A program made the translations under genes and the position numbers. Shown one piece after another: positions 61,101 through 64,000 of a stretch of DNA of 64,000 bases. Every line of letters begins with the position of its first letter. Position 1 is the first letter of the stretch. The notes under the pieces were generated by a model that saw nothing but the letters and a program-made list of their open reading frames with translations, had not been told where the DNA came from and searched no databases. Origin of the DNA: Nematopogon swammerdamellus (lineage: Eukaryota; Arthropoda; Insecta; Lepidoptera; Adelidae); NCBI GenBank assembly GCA_946902875.1, contig OX336338.1, positions 8,919,971 through 8,983,970 of the forward strand. The letters run 5' to 3'.

Positions 61101-62738
61101 CTGGACGTACGAGACGTCTGTCGCGCTCGGCGCTGAGATCGCCAACGAGCTGCCGTACAACGACTACTTCGAGTACTTCGGTCCGGACTTCAAGCTGCAC
61201 ATCTCGCCGTCCAACATGACCAACCACAACACGCCCGAGTACCTAGAGAAGATCAAGAACCGACTGTTTGAGAATCTGCGCATGTTGCCTCACGCGCCCG
61301 GCGTACAGGTTCGTCCCCACTAATTTACTTATTATTTTTGGAAGGAGTGATTGGCTTTTTCATAGATGAATGACCCATTGATAACTTAATACTTCTAGTA
61401 TCTTAATACTTTTATACACAGTGTTGCAGTTGCCCCCGTAATATTTTTAACTGACATAAGAGGGTTATTTGTGAAACTAAACAACTTCTGTGGCGAAAAA
61501 ATATCTTTTGAAACAAAAAAAAAATATTTTTTCCATACAAATTTTAAATACCTACCTATTCCCAAAATGTATGGAGAAAAAAAAATATTTTTTTTTTAAT
61601 TAAAAAGTCTTAGAACAAAAGTTGTTCTATTTCACGTACAGAATCACCCCCTTTCGGGTTTTACCCTATATGTTTATTTCTTGTTCGTTGTGGGTTCGGT
61701 ACTTAAAAAGAATAGCCCCACTGCATCTCTCCCTATGCATGTCGTAAAAGGCGACTAAGGGATAAGGACAAGATGCCGTGCTAAAGGGCGACAGGCTCGC
61801 CACCTCTCACCTTGGCACGGTACTTACATCGAGTCATGCAGCAGGTGGGTCTTCGTGCCTTACTTGTTGCTTGATCGAGTGAGTCTTGTTCGAATACTTT
61901 GCGAATCGTGGTGGTCGGTGTTGTGCTGTAATTTACCAGAGTTTTTGCAGCACAACACCGATTACTCTGCTTGCCCCGATTGTCGGAATTCAGCGCAGCG
62001 TGTGATATGTATAATATGTAGTTCTGTATGTGTATTTCTTGGTCAATTATACACTCCGTAGTATGTGTAATGTACTAACATTATTTAATATTACGTATCA
62101 AAATTTGACAAAGGCTCTTTACACCTGACACTTAATTAATAGGTCTTTGTAGTCAGAACCCACAGTAAAATTGTTAATCTCGCTCTCAAGCAGTATTTTC
62201 GATAAACTGTAGGCAATGAGTGCGTGCGTCATGCTCCATATTTCTGCCGTTCACAACGCGCCTCGCGCCATCTGTGAGACGTTTCTGCGGTCAGAAGAAT
62301 GTGAGTTTCTCTTTAATCGTTTAAGATAGAAACGTCGAAATAGTTTTGATGCCGTAAGCACTACATTAACTTGTTCAATATATATATATTTTTTATTTAT
62401 CAAACATTCGTTTTGGAATAAGCGCCTCAGACAGAGTAAATTTTACACATCCCTATAATGTTTTAAATAATTATTTTTTTTTAATACTAGTAGGTAATCT
62501 AGGCTTTGAAAGACGTTTTCATCTATGTAGGTACTACTCGACCTGTTAATAAAATATTTTCAACATGAGTTGCTGGCTACGGAACCTAGAACGTCAAAAT
62601 CATATGTAGTACTACGTGTATGTATGTATAGTGTTAATGTGTCACCAGGCACAAGCGATCCCGGAGGACTCTGTCAACGACGAGTCCGAGGACGAGGACA
62701 AAATAGACAAGGACGAGAGACTGCCGCAGAGTGACAAG
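49068..62738 (+). CDS. HDAC1: Histone deacetylase 1 (Rpd3 orthologue), exons 1-9, C-terminus beyond window
   Basis: Class I zinc-dependent lysine deacetylase, nuclear, catalytic subunit of Sin3, NuRD and CoREST corepressor complexes. Coding exons: 49068-49116, 49464-49576, 53957-54074, 55060-55160, 55670-55913, 57059-57235, 60054-60156, 61074-61308, 62649-62738. All introns are GT-AG and phases join correctly, giving 410 codons. The catalytic tunnel residues fall exactly at the numbering known for HDAC1: His140-His141, zinc ligands Asp176, His178 and Asp264, and Tyr303. The last exon seen ends in the acidic [20 protein letters not shown] linker. Usual length is near 480-520, so the final exon(s) lie past 64000. 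The protein is nearly identical to insect Rpd3 as I remember it. Introns 2, 3, 5, 6 and 7 are filled with mobile elements. Confidence 0.97.
49464..49576 (+). CDS. HDAC1: HDAC1 exon 2
   Basis: [20 protein letters not shown] to GLYRKMEIY; acceptor TTGCAG, donor GTAAGG. Loop L1 and start of the deacetylase fold. Confidence 0.96.
49755..50095 (+). pseudogene. LINE-like 3' fragment in HDAC1 intron 2
   Basis: A frame reading [20 protein letters not shown] then [13 protein letters not shown], followed by an AT-rich tail to 50095. Probably a retroelement C-terminus; clade not clear. Confidence 0.4.
50148..50747. mobile_element. hAT-type nonautonomous element B
   Basis: Ends ACTGGCGGCTGG and CCAGCCGCCACTG; 8-bp duplication TGTGTAGC (50140-50147, 50748-50755). 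600 bp, related to elements A and C at the ends, no ORF. Confidence 0.8.
51184..51800 (+). repeat. 330-bp tandem duplication inside hAT copy 2
   Basis: CAGCACAGCGCATAATTTGA occurs at 51184 and 51514, and both units run through ACGAGCGGCGAGCGCT to AACATAACATGTCATA. A few indels separate the two. Confidence 0.85.
52147..52531 (+). pseudogene. hAT transposase N-terminus, TTF-type zinc finger
   Basis: [20 protein letters not shown] opens one frame (stop at 52297). From 52277 a second frame reads [21 protein letters not shown] and [18 protein letters not shown]. The CWPC and HDESQDH pairs are the zinc ligands of the TTF-type finger found at the start of many hAT transposases (and ZMYM1-like proteins), which binds the element ends. 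An A7 run at 52281-52287 marks the frame change. The catalytic domain is absent, so the element cannot move itself. Confidence 0.75.
52841..53130 (-). pseudogene. RTE-like 3' end, minus strand
   Basis: Minus-strand frames give [31 protein letters not shown] and GREDWRKIG, then the GACT-type tail (CAGTCAGTCAG on plus at 52868). Stops and frame shifts throughout. Confidence 0.65.
53133..53704 (-). mobile_element. pogo/Tigger-type element
   Basis: Inverted ends CAGTAAAACCCGCTTAATAC and, at the right, GTATTAAGCGGATTTAATG; TA on both sides (53131-53132, 53705-53706). 572 bp, internally deleted. Confidence 0.8.
53350..53541 (-). pseudogene. pogo transposase fragment (CENP-B-type HTH)
   Basis: [20 protein letters not shown] then [14 protein letters not shown] is the second helix-turn-helix of pogo/Tigger transposases (the Tc5/CENP-B DNA-binding domain). 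The DDE domain is missing. Confidence 0.75.
53957..54074 (+). CDS. HDAC1: HDAC1 exon 3
   Basis: [20 protein letters not shown] to [11 protein letters not shown]; acceptor CTGTAG, donor GTGAGT. Follows a 4.4-kb intron holding two hAT elements and a pogo element. Confidence 0.96.
54105..54282. mobile_element. Palindromic MITE in HDAC1 intron 3
   Basis: ACAGGTTGGTTAACCAAAGC at the left, inverted at the right; the arms are about 80 bp with few mismatches. Begins 31 nt after the exon 3 donor. Confidence 0.88.
54420..54737. other. Repeat-like sequence, unknown class
   Basis: A plus frame reads [20 protein letters not shown] then [17 protein letters not shown], which looks like a dispersed repeat rather than a host gene. 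The class is not clear. Confidence 0.35.
54738..54959 (-). pseudogene. Possible Penelope-like C-terminal fragment
   Basis: Minus-strand ORF with [20 protein letters not shown] then HNNLKREE, resembling the conserved REAIEI-K-NN-NREDG stretch at the end of Penelope-like retroelement proteins. The residues after KREE have drifted. Confidence 0.45.
55060..55160 (+). CDS. HDAC1: HDAC1 exon 4
   Basis: [20 protein letters not shown] to AVKLNKQ; acceptor TTTTGCAG, donor GTAATA. Confidence 0.96.
55186..55380 (+). repeat. Repeat R, 5' part, in HDAC1 intron 4
   Basis: AAAACCGGCCAAGTGCGAGA then CGGACTCGCTCACTCAGGTT and TCACACCAAGTTTAACGC. Confidence 0.65.
55670..55913 (+). CDS. HDAC1: HDAC1 exon 5 (active site)
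   Basis: [20 protein letters not shown] to [13 protein letters not shown]. Contains the His140-His141 charge relay and zinc ligands in [10 protein letters not shown] (Asp176, His178). Confidence 0.97.
55941..56928 (+). mobile_element. hAT-type nonautonomous element C in HDAC1 intron 5
   Basis: CAGTGGCGGCTGG and CCAGCCGCCACTG ends, 988 bp; the interior matches element A in reverse. Flanking 8-mers (CCTCTTGG, CTCTCTGG) are similar but not identical. A tRNA-like stretch with GGTTCAATTCC lies near 56490-56555. Confidence 0.75.
57059..57235 (+). CDS. HDAC1: HDAC1 exon 6
   Basis: [20 protein letters not shown] to LQCGADSLT, with zinc ligand Asp264. Donor is GTCATA, a weak but valid GT site. Confidence 0.95.
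57520..57597 (-). repeat. tRNA-like SINE head, minus strand
   Basis: GGTGGCGAAATGGTAACACG (A box) and CAGGTTCGAATCCTG (B box and T arm). Confidence 0.6.
57771..57835 (+). repeat. tRNA-like SINE head, plus strand
   Basis: GATGGTAAAATGGTAACGCG and CCCAGGTTCGAATCCTGGG. Closely resembles the inverted one at 57520, so the two heads diverge. Acceptor stem not convincing. Confidence 0.6.
57855..58010 (-). pseudogene. RTE-like fragment
   Basis: CGGCCTTCAGTATGGAACCA resembles 52930-52950; ends in TGATGATGATT / CTTGAT repeats. Confidence 0.4.
58040..59260 (-). pseudogene. LINE RNase H/C-terminal fragment, split by a hAT element
   Basis: Minus strand: [15 protein letters not shown] is encoded above 59153, and [18 protein letters not shown] then [16 protein letters not shown] below 58296. 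The CX2C...HX4C zinc pattern is typical of the R1/Jockey-group C-terminus. The two halves are in the same frame once the insert and one duplication are discounted. Confidence 0.75.
58297..59152. mobile_element. hAT-type nonautonomous element E
   Basis: CAGTGGCGTGCA and TGCACGCCCCTG ends with exact 8-bp duplication CTGTTAAG (58289-58296, 59153-59160). 856 bp. Interior GGTAGGCA motifs near both ends are also inverted; 58741-58790 is very GC-rich. Confidence 0.85.
59261..59764. other. Intron 6 DNA, probably LINE-derived
   Basis: A continuation of the LINE fragment is possible (CAGGTAACGGCGTCCCAGGG on minus). No intact frame. Confidence 0.35.
59765..59995 (+). repeat. Dispersed repeat R in HDAC1 intron 6
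   Basis: GCAAGTGCGAGTGGGATTCG, TTGTTGTTATATCCGCC, GACAGACAGACGGCG, CCGTACAGGATACGG. Confidence 0.75.
60054..60156 (+). CDS. HDAC1: HDAC1 exon 7
   Basis: [20 protein letters not shown] to LLVGGGG; acceptor TGTATAG, donor GTAAGC. Confidence 0.95.
60290..60772 (+). pseudogene. LINE 3' end with tandem repeats
   Basis: CAAAGGTTGACTGTA occurs at 60308, 60409 and 60505 in units of about 96-101 bp, each followed by ATCTCTGTAAGGGATAA or similar. Then a frame FKRGVNGHL as in 16260-16660, and an ATAAA and (ATCT)n tail ending at 60772. Confidence 0.6.
60860..61047. mobile_element. Palindromic MITE in HDAC1 intron 7
   Basis: TCTCACGAGCGCGGGTGAGC at the left is inverted at the right; inner GCGCGCTCCTGTGTGCG also inverted. 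It ends 26 nt before exon 8. Confidence 0.88.
61074..61308 (+). CDS. HDAC1: HDAC1 exon 8
   Basis: Begins with catalytic Tyr303 ([20 protein letters not shown]) and ends LPHAPGVQ. The acceptor GTGCGTGCAG has a poor pyrimidine tract and lies 26 nt after a foldback element. Confidence 0.95.
61690..62045 (+). repeat. Dispersed repeat D, plus strand
   Basis: AGCCCCACTGCATCTCTCCC, GTCGTAAAAGGCGACTAAGG, then CCGATTACTCTGCTTGCCCC. The longest copy in the window. Confidence 0.6.
62046..62648. other. HDAC1 intron 8, no other feature
   Basis: AT-rich, with no recognised repeat. Confidence 0.5.
62649..62738 (+). CDS. HDAC1: HDAC1 exon 9
   Basis: [20 protein letters not shown] to ERLPQSDK; acceptor GTCACCAG, donor GTAATA. 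Acidic linker with casein-kinase-2-type Ser sites known in HDAC1. The next exon was not found before 64000. Confidence 0.93.
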
Positions 62739-63319
62739 GTAATACTCTTTTTGAAGTTGTACTTATTTATGGACGTTATGGAATAAATGTAGCTGCTTTA
62801 GGCATTTTATGAAAATGGGGAGTAAACTCAGAAAAAACGCAACATCACCGTCATCGTCACCTCATAAAAAATATTTGTATGTAAGTATTGTGCGGTGCTG
62901 CCTTTGACGGGGAGAGGGAGAGAGAGAGGTGAAGGGGGAATAAGTATAACTTCTAATACGCGCGTACCCATTTTTTTGTATCTCTTCAGTTTTTTTCTAA
63001 CCCTTTATCCATGATGTAAATGTCAGTCAGCCAGCATGTAAGTGTTCACGCCTCTCCAATTTTCCTTCGCCTTCAGCGGAACGCAGCTACTACTTTCCGT
63101 CGACGTACCGGGGGAATGCTGTTTTTTTTATATTTTCTTTAATATCTTTTAAAATGCATTACAGGCCCAGAGCCAACACCAAACTGTGCATTTTAAAATT
63201 ATCAAACAAATATATATTTGTATTCCTTATAATGAGCCATTTTCATTGATATGCCAATGATGCACTTAAAAAACATTTTAATTTTTAATTTTATAATTTG
63301 TCCCCCAAAATCGAAATTA
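62739..63319. other. HDAC1 intron 9, start
   Basis: 63018-63112 resembles the minus-strand RTE-like unit (GTCAGTCAGCCAGCATGTAA, CTCCAATTTTCC). A GAGA run at 62918. No exon. Confidence 0.5.
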
Positions 63320-63492
63320 GTTTGATCTACCTATATATCTCGGCTGTGTTCTCCTCTAGTCCAGTATAGCCAGCAATCCAGGCAAGTCTCTGGTATGGCA
63401 TCTACCTTCTCGGAGGTGATATTGGCTAGTCGGAGCATGCGCTTTGGCCCCTCCGACTCAGGGACCCGTAGCGGATTACATAAAAAAAAAAA
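63320..63492 (+). repeat. SINE-2, 3' part
   Basis: CCAGCAATCCAGGCAAGTCT, CTTCTCGGAGGTGATATTGG and an A tail at 63481; inverse of 35733-35880. Confidence 0.7.
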
Positions 63493-63510
63493 TATATATA
63501 TATATATATG
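63493..63510. repeat. (TA)n microsatellite
   Basis: Nine TA units after the SINE tail. Confidence 0.85.
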
Positions 63511-63554
63511 TACCAAATTTCAATTTTTTTTGTCCAGTTAATTCGAAGAAAATA

Positions 63555-63640
63555 AGCTGTGACAGACGGACATACAGACAGACACAAGAGTGATCCTATA
63601 AGGGTTCCGTGGTGATTTTGAGGTACGGAACCCTAAAAAA
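63555..63640 (+). repeat. Dispersed repeat R, 3' end
   Basis: GACAGACGGACATACAGACA then GGTACGGAACCCTAAAAAAA. Confidence 0.7.
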
Positions 63641-64000
63641 AAACGAGCACTTTTTTTCCCTTTTTCCTTTATTCCCCGTAGGCCCGGGCTAGATGTAGTC
63701 GTTTTTTCGACTGTCGAAAAAACAACTGCCACGCCTACCTGCGGACTACATGTCGTGCTGAATGAAAATCTTCTACTCTGTCTCCTGCCGCTGTTGGAGT
63801 CGGTTGTGCAAGACAATATAAGTACCGTACAATCAATCATGGCTAAAATTAATTTTTTGGAAATGTTATGTTTGGCGGTCGCAGCTAAAGAAAAAAAAAG
63901 GAAGAAGAAATCAGATATTGGGTTCATCCACTCCACCAAAAGTGGTTACTTGAGGTAGTTTTTCACCACATGTACCCGAAAATTAGCGAGTACCCAGATA
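63641..64000. other. No gene; short hairpin
   Basis: GTTTTTTCGACTGTCGAAAAAAC at 63700-63722 is an inverted repeat. Small ORFs here are not supported. The next HDAC1 exon is not in this stretch. Confidence 0.45.

Noticed and set aside
63538..63939. 133-codon minus-strand ORF near the right edge
   Set aside because: Overlaps repeat R and poly-A/T tracts; no coding character.

Overview
This is nuclear DNA from an insect, most likely a moth or butterfly. Genes are split by long introns, intergenic DNA is AT-rich, and several familiar lepidopteran repeat types are dense here. These include tRNA-headed SINEs, RTE 3' ends with short tandem tails, palindromic MITEs, and the repeat ending in CGGAACCCTAAAA. 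Species was not determined.

Two host genes are clear. At 3252-3581 lies the last exon of a clan-2-type cytochrome P450 with its haem-cysteine motif. From 49068 to 62738 lie nine exons of histone deacetylase 1 (HDAC1/Rpd3) on the plus strand, giving 410 codons. All five key active-site residues are present, and the C-terminal tail lies beyond the window. Between them are weaker candidates: a short first exon starting MGSACS (17684), a possible exon at 20548, an acidic Asn/Ser/His-rich ORF pair split by one TAG (23951-24535), and a tandem-repeat protein of 35-residue units (44411-45271).

The rest is mostly mobile DNA, layout as follows. 0-5.7 kb: foldback MITEs, SINEs, P450 exon. 5.7-16.2 kb: a hAT element (8-bp target duplication) holding a dispersed repeat, which holds an almost intact Ty3/Gypsy-type LTR retrotransposon (6563-15553). 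Its 1290-bp LTRs differ at two bases by eye, its PBS resembles tRNA-Lys, and gag and pol are linked by a textbook -1 frameshift signal. 16.2-29.5 kb: LINE, RTE and hAT remnants and a 1.3-kb foldback element with 68-bp tandem repeats. 29.5-48.9 kb: a retroelement ORF cut by a SINE, many foldbacks, the repeat-protein gene, and a large foldback directly upstream of HDAC1. 49-64 kb: HDAC1, whose introns carry hAT, pogo, LINE, Penelope-like and palindromic insertions that spare all nine exons.

The two most notable observations are the frameshift cassette of the LTR element and a SINE family in which a 5S-rRNA-like promoter segment sits between tRNA-like A and B boxes. No CRISPR array, rRNA gene or convincing functional tRNA gene was seen. 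All comparisons were made by eye; no database was searched.
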